Numbered from the stretch's first letter, positions 1 to 6,292 are shown. The stretch is 6,333 nt of DNA from Novosphingobium sp. (GCA_021299075.1 JAJTFU010000119.1:1-6333), one strand, 5' to 3'. The notes: a model not told the origin generated them from the letters alone. Made by a program: numbers and translations.

Positions 1-1293
1 CTTCTGCTCGCCAAAGGCCACGCGCCGGTAGAGGTAGAGCATGTAGGCCGCCCCCAGGATGATCCCGGTGGTGCAGACAAAGGCCACCCAGGTCGAAACC
101 TGGTAGATGCCGGCCAGGCTGAGGAACTCACCCACGAAGCCGCTGGTCCCAGGCAGGCCAATCGAGGCCATAGTGAACAGCAGGAAGAACAGCGCGTAAT
201 AGGGCATGTTGATCGAGAGCCCGCCGTAACGGTCAATCTCGCGCGTGTGCAGTCGGTCGTAGATCACCCCGACGCAGAGGAACAGCGCGCCCGAGACCAG
301 GCCGTGGCTCAGCATCACGATCATCGCGCCTTCCAGCCCCTGCGGGTTGAAGGCGAACAGGCCGATCGTGACGATCGCCATGTGCGCGACCGAGGAATAG
401 GCGATCAGCTTCTTCATGTCGTGCTGCACCAGCGCGATCAGCGAGGTGACGATTACCGCGATCATCGACAGGGCGAAGACCAGCGGGGCAAACTGCGCCG
501 AGGCTTCGGGGAACATCGGCAGCGAGAAGCGGATGAAGCCATAGCCGCCCATCTTCAGCAGCACGCCGGCCAGGATCACCGAACCGGCGGCCGGCGCCTG
601 AACGTGGGCATCGGGCAGCCAGGTGTGGACTGGCCACATCGGCATCTTCACCGCGAAGCTAGCGAAGAAGGCCAGCCACAGCCAGGTCTGAACCTTGGGA
701 TCGAAATCATAGGCCATCAGGGTCGGAATGTCGGTCGTCCCGGCCTCGTTCACCATCCACAGCATGGCGATCAGCATCAGCACCGAGCCGAGCAGCGTGT
801 AGAGGAAGAACTTGTAGCTGGCGTAAATCCGGTCCTGCCCGCCCCAGATGCCAATGATCAGGTACATCGGGATCAGTCCGGCTTCGAACATTATGTAGAA
901 CAGGAAGATATCCTGCGCCGCGAACACGCCGATCATCAGCGTTTCCATCAGCAGGAAGGCCGCCATGTATTCGCCAACGCGCTTTTCGATCGCTTCCCAG
1001 CTGGCACCGATGCAGATCGGCATCAGGAAGACCGAGAGCATGATCAGCATCAGCGCGATGCCATCGATCCCCAGCTTCCATTCGAAGCCGGCGAACAGCG
1101 GCGCGCGCTCGACAAACTGCCACTGCGCCCCGCCGACATCGTAATTGGCCCAGAGCACCAGGCCGAGGCCCAGGTTGATCAGGGTAGCGATCAGGGCGGT
1201 CCAGCGGGCGGCGCGCGCTTCGACCAGGAGACAGGCCACGGCCGCCAGCAGCGGCACCAGCAGCATGACCGAGAGAATGGGGAAACCGGCCAT
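1..1293 (-). CDS. nuoM: NADH-quinone oxidoreductase subunit M (NuoM), C-terminus beyond the window
   Basis: This is the antiporter-like membrane subunit of complex I (ND4 homologue), one of the proton-pumping modules of the membrane arm. Translating from the ATG at 1291-1293 gives 431 uninterrupted codons to the left edge. The family is usually about 500 residues, so roughly the last 70-90 are missing. The expected charged residues of the half-channels are present: E137 in FYIMFEAGLIPMY (TM5), K216 in FAVKMPMWPVHTWLPDAH, K247 in GVLLKMGGYG, H304 in SSVAHM, H330 in MLSHGLVSGALF and E389 in GFVGEF. From K216 onward they lie at a constant 18-residue offset from the E. coli numbering I remember (K234, K265, H322, H348, E407). 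The start lies 1 nt after the nuoL stop (TAAGATG) with no strong Shine-Dalgarno site, so translation is probably coupled to nuoL. Third positions are about 88% GC in the first 40 codons. The identification is secure. Confidence 0.98.
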   Translation of the reverse strand, partial: MAGFPILSVMLLVPLLAAVACLLVEARAARWTALIATLINLGLGLVLWANYDVGGAQWQFVERAPLFAGFEWKLGIDGIALMLIMLSVFLMPICIGASWEAIEKRVGEYMAAFLLMETLMIGVFAAQDIFLFYIMFEAGLIPMYLIIGIWGGQDRIYASYKFFLYTLLGSVLMLIAMLWMVNEAGTTDIPTLMAYDFDPKVQTWLWLAFFASFAVKMPMWPVHTWLPDAHVQAPAAGSVILAGVLLKMGGYGFIRFSLPMFPEASAQFAPLVFALSMIAVIVTSLIALVQHDMKKLIAYSSVAHMAIVTIGLFAFNPQGLEGAMIVMLSHGLVSGALFLCVGVIYDRLHTREIDRYGGLSINMPYYALFFLLFTMASIGLPGTSGFVGEFLSLAGIYQVSTWVAFVCTTGIILGAAYMLYLYRRVAFGEQK

Positions 1294-1294
1294 C

Positions 1295-3316
1295 TTAGCG
1301 CACCATCATCCAGGTGATCGCCGCCGTCAGGCCCAGCAGCATCACCAGAGCATAGGAATAGAGGTAACCCGACTGGACCTTCTGCGCGAACCGCGTGCCC
1401 TGCTGCACGGTCCAGGCCGCGCCATTGGGACCGAAGCGGTCGATGATCCCGATGTCACCCAGCTTCCAGAACTTGTCGCCAAGCCAGAAGGCCGGACGGA
1501 CAAACAGGAAGTTGTAGAGCTCGTCGAAGTACCACTTGTTGTAGACGAACCGGTAGAGGACATCGATCTGGTCGACGACCTTGGCCGGGAATTCCGGATT
1601 GCGAATATAGGCGTACCAGGCGCCCGCCAGGCCGATCAGCATGACGATCGTGGCCGAGAGCTTCACCCACAGCGGCACTTCATGCATCGCGTGCATCAGG
1701 TGTTCGTTATAGAACAGCGAGCCGCCCCAGAATTCGGCGCTTCCCAGGAAGCCATGGCTGAACACCCAGCCCGCGAAGACCGCACCTAGCGTCAGCACAC
1801 CCAGCGGGATCAGCATCGACAGCGGGCTTTCATGCGGGTGATAGCCAGCGGTGCCATCGTCATGATGTGCATGGCCGTGGGCGTGATCGTCATGCCCGTG
1901 GTGGTCATCATGTACTGCATGCTGGATATGCTCCGACCCGGCCCAGCGCGGCTTGCCGAAGAAGGTCAGGAAGATCAGGCGCCACGAATAGAAGCTGGTC
2001 ATCAGCGCGGCGGTCACACCGACCCAGAACGCGAACTGGCCGGCTTCCTTGCCGCTGGCGAAGGCGGCTTCAAGGATCGCGTCCTTGGAATGGAAGCCCG
2101 CGAACCCGGCGTGGAGCCAGTAGACGCCAACCCCGGTGATCGCCAGCGTGCCGGCCATCATCGCCCAGAAGGTCAGCGGGATCTGCTTACGCAGGCCGCC
2201 GTAATAGCGCATGTCCTGCTCGTGGTGCATCGCATGGATCACCGAACCGGCACCCAGGAACAGCAGCGCCTTGAAGAAGGCGTGGGTGAACAGGTGGAAC
2301 ATCGCCGCGCCATAGGCGCCGACGCCGGCCGCGAAGAACATGTAGCCCAGCTGCGAGCAGGTCGAATAGGCGATCACCCGCTTGATGTCCCACTGCGTCA
2401 GGCCAACCGTGGCAGCGAAGAAGCAGGTGGCAGCGCCAACGTAAGTCACGATGTCGAGCGCAATCGGGCTGGCTTCGAACATCGGCGACAAGCGACAGAC
2501 CATGAAGACGCCGGCGGTGACCATGGTCGCCGCATGGATCAGTGCCGAAACCGGGGTCGGGCCTTCCATCGCGTCGGGCAGCCAGGTGTGCAGGCCCAGC
2601 TGGGCCGACTTACCCATCGCACCGATGAACAGCAGGATGCACAGGATCGTCATCGTATCCCAGCGATAGCCCAGGAAACCGATGGTCGAGCCTTCCATGC
2701 CCGGCGCGCGGACCAGGATTTCGGGGATCGAAACGGTGTTGAACACCAGGAAAGTGCCGAAGATGCCCAGCATGAAGCCAAGGTCGCCCACGCGGTTGAC
2801 CACGAAGGCCTTGATCGCGGCGGCGCTGGCCGAAGGCTTCTTGAACCAGAACCCGATCAGGAGGTACGAGGCGAGGCCCACCCCTTCCCAGCCAAAGAAC
2901 ATCTGGACCAGGTTGTCGGCGGTCACCAGCATCAGCATGGCGAAGGTGAACAGGCTGAGATAGGCAAAGAACCGCGGCTGATCCGGGTCTTCGTCCATGT
3001 AGCCCCAGGAATAGAGGTGGACGAGCGCCGAAACGGTGGTGATCACCACCAGCATCACGGCGGTCAGCGCGTCGACCCGCAGCGCCCAGTCAAAAGTCAG
3101 GCTGCCCGACTGCACCCAGTGCAGCACCGGCACCACGTGGGCCTCCGCATCGCCGCTGAGGAAGCTGATGAAGATCGGCCAGGACAGCGCACAGGCCACG
3201 AACAGACCCGCCGTGGTCACCAGCTTGGCCGGGACATTGCCGATGATGCGGTTGCCCAGCCCCGCGATCAGCGCGGCCAGCAATGGCAGGAAAACGATGA
3301 AGAGGATCGGATCCAC
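1295..3316 (-). CDS. nuoL: NADH-quinone oxidoreductase subunit L (NuoL)
   Basis: This is the distal antiporter-like subunit of complex I (ND5 homologue), 673 residues. It pumps protons at the tip of the membrane arm and carries the long lateral helix along the arm. Visible signatures are FFGWEGVGLASYLLIGFW with the channel glutamate E144, NRVGDLGF with D178, MGKSAQLGLHTWLPDAMEGP with K236, LIHAATMVTAGV with H261, HLFTHAFFKALLFLGAG with H341, H345 and K349, and FHSKDAI with K411 and D412. Residues around 580-645, including NKWYFDELYNFLFVRP, fit the lateral helix region, and a last membrane helix spans about 652-672. The start is GTG at 3314-3316, 6 nt after the nuoK stop. It is chosen because DPILFIVFLPLLAA matches the family N-terminus, AAGGGG lies 9 nt upstream, and an in-frame stop (the nuoK TAA) excludes any earlier start. 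The protein is longer than E. coli NuoL (613 residues), partly because of a His-rich loop at residues 463-495. Confidence 0.98.
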   Translation of the reverse strand: MDPILFIVFLPLLAALIAGLGNRIIGNVPAKLVTTAGLFVACALSWPIFISFLSGDAEAHVVPVLHWVQSGSLTFDWALRVDALTAVMLVVITTVSALVHLYSWGYMDEDPDQPRFFAYLSLFTFAMLMLVTADNLVQMFFGWEGVGLASYLLIGFWFKKPSASAAAIKAFVVNRVGDLGFMLGIFGTFLVFNTVSIPEILVRAPGMEGSTIGFLGYRWDTMTILCILLFIGAMGKSAQLGLHTWLPDAMEGPTPVSALIHAATMVTAGVFMVCRLSPMFEASPIALDIVTYVGAATCFFAATVGLTQWDIKRVIAYSTCSQLGYMFFAAGVGAYGAAMFHLFTHAFFKALLFLGAGSVIHAMHHEQDMRYYGGLRKQIPLTFWAMMAGTLAITGVGVYWLHAGFAGFHSKDAILEAAFASGKEAGQFAFWVGVTAALMTSFYSWRLIFLTFFGKPRWAGSEHIQHAVHDDHHGHDDHAHGHAHHDDGTAGYHPHESPLSMLIPLGVLTLGAVFAGWVFSHGFLGSAEFWGGSLFYNEHLMHAMHEVPLWVKLSATIVMLIGLAGAWYAYIRNPEFPAKVVDQIDVLYRFVYNKWYFDELYNFLFVRPAFWLGDKFWKLGDIGIIDRFGPNGAAWTVQQGTRFAQKVQSGYLYSYALVMLLGLTAAITWMMVR
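1832..1930 (-). other. His/Asp-rich loop within NuoL (residues 463-495)
   Basis: Thirteen histidines and seven aspartates fall within 33 residues, including the run HDDHHGHDDHAHGHAHHDD. The loop lies between a membrane helix ending near KPRWAGSEH and the next hydrophobic stretch, SPLSMLIPLGVL. It is in frame and continuous with a normal NuoL on both sides. Comparable His-rich inserts occur, to my recollection, in other alphaproteobacterial NuoL proteins. Metal binding is a reasonable possibility but is not shown by the sequence. Confidence 0.85.
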
Positions 3317-3322
3317 GGATGC

Positions 3323-3628
3323 TTACCCCTTCATCCGGTTGACGTCGTCGACAGCGATGGTGCCGCGGCGGCGGAAATAGATCACCAGGATCGCCAGGCC
3401 GATCGCCGCTTCGCCAGCGGCCACGGTCAGCACGAACATGGCGAAGATCTGGCCAGTCAGGTCACCCAGGAAGCTGCTGAAGGCCACCAGGTTGAGGTTC
3501 ACGGACAGCAGGATCAGTTCGATCGCCATCAGGATGATGATCACGTTCTTGCGGTTGAGGAATATCCCCAACACGCCCAGCACGAACAGGATCGAGCTGA
3601 CGACTACGTAGTGCTCAACGCCGATCAC
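3323..3628 (-). CDS. nuoK: NADH-quinone oxidoreductase subunit K (NuoK)
   Basis: This is a small membrane-arm subunit of complex I (ND4L homologue) of 101 residues, the normal family length. It has three membrane helices at about residues 5-24, 29-50 and 60-84. It carries the two conserved membrane glutamates of the central hydrophilic axis: E37 in LMAIELILLSVNLNLVAF and E73 in TVAAGEAAIGLAILV. The basic loop NRKN (residues 25-28) is also conserved. The start is GTG at 3626-3628, which shares the tetranucleotide GTGA with the nuoJ stop. It is chosen because AGGGGG lies 7 nt upstream and because IGVEHYVVVSSILF fits the family N-terminus. The stop is TAA, 6 nt before the nuoL GTG. NuoK sits between NuoJ/NuoH and the antiporter-like NuoN, relaying protons or conformational change. 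Confidence 0.98.
   Translation of the reverse strand: MIGVEHYVVVSSILFVLGVLGIFLNRKNVIIILMAIELILLSVNLNLVAFSSFLGDLTGQIFAMFVLTVAAGEAAIGLAILVIYFRRRGTIAVDDVNRMKG
3326..3331 (-). promoter_or_regulatory. Ribosome binding site deciding the GTG start of nuoL
   Basis: AAGGGG on the minus strand lies in the last codons of nuoK, 9 nt before the GTG at 3314-3316. No in-frame ATG exists between the nuoK stop and this GTG. Confidence 0.65.
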
Positions 3629-4233
3629 AGCTTTACCCCCTGCCCGACTTCCGGCTGCATGTTGATCACCGCCTCATCCGGACGGCGCGCAACCTGATTG
3701 GCAATGTTCTGGCCGCGCACGCCGCCGCGCTGGCGGTGGGTCAGCACGATCGCGCCAACCATGGCGACCAGCAGGATGATGCCCGCCGCTTCGAACAGGA
3801 ACAGGTACTTGCCGTAAAGCAGCGCGCCGATGGCCTCGATGTTGGAGGCACCGGCAACCGGCGCACCCGAACCGTCTGGCGTCCCCAGCTTCAGCGAGCC
3901 GGCCTGATAGGCGCCCATGCCCAGCACGATCTCGGCCAGCAGCACGATGGCAACGGCTAGACCCAACGGGAAGTTCTTGATGAACCCGGCCCGCAGCTCG
4001 GCAAAATCGATGTCGAGCATCATCACGACGAACAGGAACAGCACCGCGACCGCGCCTACGTAAACGATCACCAGCAGCATGGCGATGAATTCGGCCCCGG
4101 CCAGCACCATCAGGCCCGCGGCGTTGAAGAACGCCACGATCAGCCACAGTACCGAATGGACCGGGTTGCGGGCGAGGATCGTGAAGGCTGCCGCCGCCAG
4201 CATGATACCTGCGAACAGGTAGAAGGTTAGCAC
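3625..4233 (-). CDS. nuoJ: NADH-quinone oxidoreductase subunit J (NuoJ)
   Basis: This is a membrane-arm subunit of complex I (ND6 homologue) of 202 residues with five expected membrane helices. The strongest signature is residues 46-75, including GAEFIAML, VYVGAVAVLFLF and VVMMLDI, with conserved Y58 in the third helix, whose rearrangement couples quinone reduction to pumping. ARNPVHSVLWLI at residues 21-32 is also typical. The tail after about residue 168 is hydrophilic and variable. The start is taken as GTG at 4231-4233, giving MLTFYLFAG. This start is less certain than the others: no clear Shine-Dalgarno site precedes it, and the next ATG (codon 11) would remove most of the first helix. 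A 21-nt gap separates it from the nuoI stop. The end overlaps nuoK by GTGA, which implies coupling. Confidence 0.96.
   Translation of the reverse strand: MLTFYLFAGIMLAAAAFTILARNPVHSVLWLIVAFFNAAGLMVLAGAEFIAMLLVIVYVGAVAVLFLFVVMMLDIDFAELRAGFIKNFPLGLAVAIVLLAEIVLGMGAYQAGSLKLGTPDGSGAPVAGASNIEAIGALLYGKYLFLFEAAGIILLVAMVGAIVLTHRQRGGVRGQNIANQVARRPDEAVINMQPEVGQGVKL
3636..3641 (-). promoter_or_regulatory. Ribosome binding site deciding the GTG start of nuoK
   Basis: AGGGGG on the minus strand lies 7 nt before the GTG at 3626-3628, inside the end of nuoJ. It supports a GTG start in the GTGA overlap. Confidence 0.65.
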
Positions 4234-4254
4234 CTGGATCTTTGCCGCGGCCCC

Positions 4255-4740
4255 CTACCGGTACGGCGCATCGGCTTCAAGGTTTGCGGCGATTGCCCGC
4301 TCCCACTTGTCCCCGTTCGCCAGCAGTTTTGCCTTGTCGTAAAGCAGCTCTTCGCGCGTTTCAGTCGCGTATTCGAAGTTCGGCCCCTCGACGATCGCAT
4401 CGACCGGGCAGGCTTCCTGGCAGAAGCCGCAGTAGATGCACTTGGTCATGTCGATGTCATAGCGCGTCGTGCGGCGGCTGCCGTCATCGCGCGGTTCGGC
4501 CTCGATCGTGATCGCCTGCGCCGGGCAGACCGCTTCGCACAGCTTGCAGGCAATGCAGCGCTCTTCCCCATTGGGATAGCGGCGCAGCGCGTGTTCGCCG
4601 CGGAAGCGCGGGCTCAGCGGGTTCTTCTCGAAGGGATAGTTGATGGTCGCCTTGGGCCTGAAGAGGTACTTCAGGGTCAGCCAGTGCGCCTTCAGGAATT
4701 CCCAAAGGGTGAAGCTCTTGATGAGCTGGGAGAGGGTCAT
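4255..4740 (-). CDS. nuoI: NADH-quinone oxidoreductase subunit I (NuoI), 2x[4Fe-4S] ferredoxin-like
   Basis: This is a peripheral-arm subunit of complex I (TYKY/NDUFS8 homologue) of 161 residues. It holds clusters N6a and N6b, which pass electrons to cluster N2 near the quinone site. Both four-cysteine motifs are intact: CIACKLCEAVCP with C62, C65, C68 and C72, and CIYCGFCQEACP with C101, C104, C107 and C111. In each, the fourth cysteine belongs to the opposite cluster, as usual for 8Fe ferredoxin folds. The N-terminal amphipathic segment (LTLKYLFRPKATINYPFEK) is the usual membrane-anchoring part. The ATG at 4738-4740 is chosen because MTLSQLIKSFTLWEFLKAHW matches family N-termini. A start ten codons upstream would run into the preceding gene and add atypical residues. 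The start overlaps the stop of the gene at 4737-5252 by ATGA. The stop is TAG. Confidence 0.98.
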   Translation of the reverse strand: MTLSQLIKSFTLWEFLKAHWLTLKYLFRPKATINYPFEKNPLSPRFRGEHALRRYPNGEERCIACKLCEAVCPAQAITIEAEPRDDGSRRTTRYDIDMTKCIYCGFCQEACPVDAIVEGPNFEYATETREELLYDKAKLLANGDKWERAIAANLEADAPYR

Positions 4741-5252
4741 GCGTCGGGTTTCCCGCGATAGGTTTGGCAATCGCCCTTGAATACAGTCGTTATGCCGCCC
4801 GCACGAACCGCCAACGAACCATTACTGATTAGATTGGGACCGCCATCGCTGGTTCTTGGAAAGGCGCGATTGATCGAGAAAAAATTGTCCAAGTGGATGC
4901 TCAGTTCTTTAGATTCAGCGCTATTGTCGGCGTTTATCGAATAGAGTGGTCCACTCGCTCCCGCTGGCTGAATGGTATAGAAACTTGCTCTGCGTAGTTC
5001 AGTCCGGCCACCCAAAACTTCCGACTGGTTAGACGCGCGAATCTCCACCCACGAAATGGTGTCGCCCGAAATTGTCTCGGAGGTAAAGTAGACGAAAAAC
5101 TTGTAGGTTGTTACGCGACCGTCGTCCGCTCTTCCTTCACAAGCAAATCCAAGCGTAGGTTTTGATGGATCGAAAACTGCTTGCTGCGCTTGCGCCGAAC
5201 CCATGGGAGCAAGGGCGGTCAGCATCGCAGCGATGTATCGTGAACCGTTCAT
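4737..5252 (-). CDS. Uncharacterised small secreted protein inserted between nuoH and nuoI
   Basis: I do not recognise this 171-residue protein. The N-terminus looks like a Sec signal peptide: MNGSR, then a hydrophobic stretch (YIAAMLTALAPMG), then SAQA followed by QQ, with likely cleavage after A22. The mature part (about 149 residues) has no further membrane helix, is rich in Ser, Thr, Asn and Gly, looks beta-rich, and has only two cysteines, C38 (GFACEG) and C162 (KGDCQT), which could form a disulfide linking its two ends. No cofactor motif is visible. The ATG at 5250-5252 is chosen because it starts the signal peptide, has GAGG 8 nt upstream and overlaps the nuoH stop as ATGA. The stop likewise overlaps the nuoI ATG. 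Base composition is unlike the neighbours: about 52% GC overall and about 53% at third positions by hand count, with codons such as AGA, ATA and CTA. It is not a standard complex I subunit. Acquisition by transfer is inferred, and the function is unknown. Confidence 0.85.
   Translation of the reverse strand: MNGSRYIAAMLTALAPMGSAQAQQAVFDPSKPTLGFACEGRADDGRVTTYKFFVYFTSETISGDTISWVEIRASNQSEVLGGRTELRRASFYTIQPAGASGPLYSINADNSAESKELSIHLDNFFSINRAFPRTSDGGPNLISNGSLAVRAGGITTVFKGDCQTYRGKPDA
5187..5252 (-). other. Predicted Sec signal peptide of the inserted protein
   Basis: Residues 1-22 show a short n-region with one arginine (R5), a hydrophobic core of about 13 residues (Y6-G18) and an A-Q-A motif (residues 20-22), consistent with signal peptidase I cleavage before QQAVFDPS. 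There is no cysteine at the cleavage site, so this is not a lipobox. The n-region is only weakly basic, so export is likely but not certain. Confidence 0.75.
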
Positions 5253-6292
5253 ACCCCATACCTCGTCAGCATGAGATACCCGCTCACCAGGACCACGAAG
5301 CCCAGCGAGACCGGCAGGAACACCTTCCACCCCAGGCGCATCAGCTGGTCATAACGATAGCGCGGGACCGTGGCTTTGACCCACGAGAAGATGAAGAAGA
5401 AGAAGAAGATCTTGACGAACAGCCAGATCCAGCCCGGCACCAGGTAGAGCACCGGAATGTCGAGCGGCGGCAGGTAACCGCCGAAGAACAGTACGGCATT
5501 GAGCGCGCACATCAGCAGGACGTTGGCGTACTCACCCAGCCAGTAGAGCGCGAAGCTCATCGACGAGTATTCGGTCTGGTAACCGGCGACGAGCTCGCTC
5601 TCGGCCTCGGTCAGGTCGAACGGCGCGCGGGCGGTTTCGGCCATGCCCGAGATCAGGAACATCACCCACATCGGGAACAGCAGCGGGTTGGCGACGAAGC
5701 CGTTGATCAGCCAGACATGGCTGCGCTGCGCCTCAACAATCTCACGCAAGTTAAAGCTGTTCGCCCACAGGACCACGCAGATCAGGATGAAGCCGATCGA
5801 GACTTCGTAGGAGATCATCTGCGCCGAGGCGCGCATCGCCGAGAAGAACGGGTACTTCGAGTTCGACGACCACCCCGCGATCACCACGCCGTAAACCCCC
5901 AGCGACGAGATCGCGAGGACATAGAGCAGGCCGACGTTGATATCGGCGAGGACCGCGCCCGAATTGAACGGGATCACCGCCCAGGCCAGCAGTGCGACCG
6001 TAAAGGTGATGATCGGCGCGATCAGGAACATTCCCGTGTTCGCGGCCGAGGGAATGATGGTTTCCTGCAGGAAGACCTTGAGGCCGTCTGCAAAGGACTG
6101 GAGCAGCCCCCAGGGCCCGACCACGTTCGGCCCGCGCCGCAGCGCCATCGCCGCCCAGACCTTGCGGTCGACATAGATGATCATCGCCACGGCCAGCATC
6201 AGCGGCAGGGCAATCAGCAGGATCCCGGCGATGGTCGCAGTGAACCACGCCCATTCGTAGGTCATGCCGAGGGATTGGAAGAACTCGGTCAT
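5249..6292 (-). CDS. nuoH: NADH-quinone oxidoreductase subunit H (NuoH)
   Basis: This is the membrane subunit of complex I (ND1 homologue) of 347 residues, a normal length. It forms the quinone tunnel with NuoB and NuoD and the start of the proton pathway. The signature cytoplasmic loop at residues 42-72 includes DRKVWAAM, LRRGPNVVGPWGLLQSFADG and LK. The second loop at residues 216-254 includes GMAETARAPFDLTEAESELV, GYQTEYSSM and WLGEY, with the conserved acidic cluster E219, D226, E229, E231 and E233. The C-terminal signature VPRYRYDQLMRLGWKVFLP lies at residues 309-327. Several long hydrophobic helices are evident, and a run of five phenylalanines sits at 296-300. The ATG at 6290-6292 is chosen because GGAGG lies 7 nt upstream and it overlaps the nuoG stop as ATGA. 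The stop overlaps the start of the inserted gene as ATGA. Confidence 0.98.
   Translation of the reverse strand: MTEFFQSLGMTYEWAWFTATIAGILLIALPLMLAVAMIIYVDRKVWAAMALRRGPNVVGPWGLLQSFADGLKVFLQETIIPSAANTGMFLIAPIITFTVALLAWAVIPFNSGAVLADINVGLLYVLAISSLGVYGVVIAGWSSNSKYPFFSAMRASAQMISYEVSIGFILICVVLWANSFNLREIVEAQRSHVWLINGFVANPLLFPMWVMFLISGMAETARAPFDLTEAESELVAGYQTEYSSMSFALYWLGEYANVLLMCALNAVLFFGGYLPPLDIPVLYLVPGWIWLFVKIFFFFFIFSWVKATVPRYRYDQLMRLGWKVFLPVSLGFVVLVSGYLMLTRYGV
5261..5264 (-). promoter_or_regulatory. Ribosome binding site for the inserted gene
   Basis: GAGG on the minus strand lies 8 nt before the ATG at 5250-5252, inside the last codons of nuoH. It supports this start over the in-frame upstream extension. 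Confidence 0.65.
5393..5407 (-). repeat. (TTC)5 trinucleotide repeat in nuoH
   Basis: Five consecutive TTC codons encode F296-F300 in a membrane helix (KIFFFFFIFSW). Slippage in units of three would stay in frame, changing helix length by single residues. Confidence 0.9.

Noticed and set aside
247..1317. A 356-codon open frame on the plus strand opposite nuoM
   Set aside because: Same shadow effect and the same His/Gln/Arg-rich composition. The minus strand reads as NuoM without interruption through the window edge.
1832..3697. A 621-codon open frame on the plus strand opposite nuoL, nuoK and the end of nuoJ
   Set aside because: It is the antisense shadow of GC-rich third positions. Its translation is a low-complexity mix of His, Gln, Asp, Glu, Arg and Gly with no domain, and the opposite strand carries intact nuoL and nuoK.
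4244..4251. Palindrome GCCGCGGC in the nuoI-nuoJ gap as a possible terminator or processing hairpin
   Set aside because: There are only 8 nt with no loop and no T-run, and palindromes of this sort are expected in GC-rich DNA.
4242..4511. An 89-codon plus-strand frame opposite nuoI
   Set aside because: Its translation is Arg/Pro/Ser-rich low complexity, and it lies antisense to the conserved iron-sulfur motifs.
4255..4770. A longer nuoI starting at 4770
   Set aside because: It adds ten atypical residues and overlaps the preceding gene by 34 nt. The ATG at 4738-4740 fits the family N-terminus.
4862..4892. A possible internal promoter in the AT-richer part of the inserted gene (TTGGAC at 4887-4892)
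   Set aside because: No -10-like hexamer lies at the right spacing downstream, and the A/T run at 4879-4884 alone is not evidence.
4737..5252. The inserted gene as an insertion sequence or mobile cassette
   Set aside because: No terminal inverted repeats, transposase motif or target duplication beyond the 4-nt ATGA was seen at its ends.
4737..5330. A longer version of the inserted gene starting at 5330
   Set aside because: The extra 26 residues lie inside nuoH in another frame and would bury the signal peptide. The ATG at 5250-5252 has a ribosome site and an ATGA junction.
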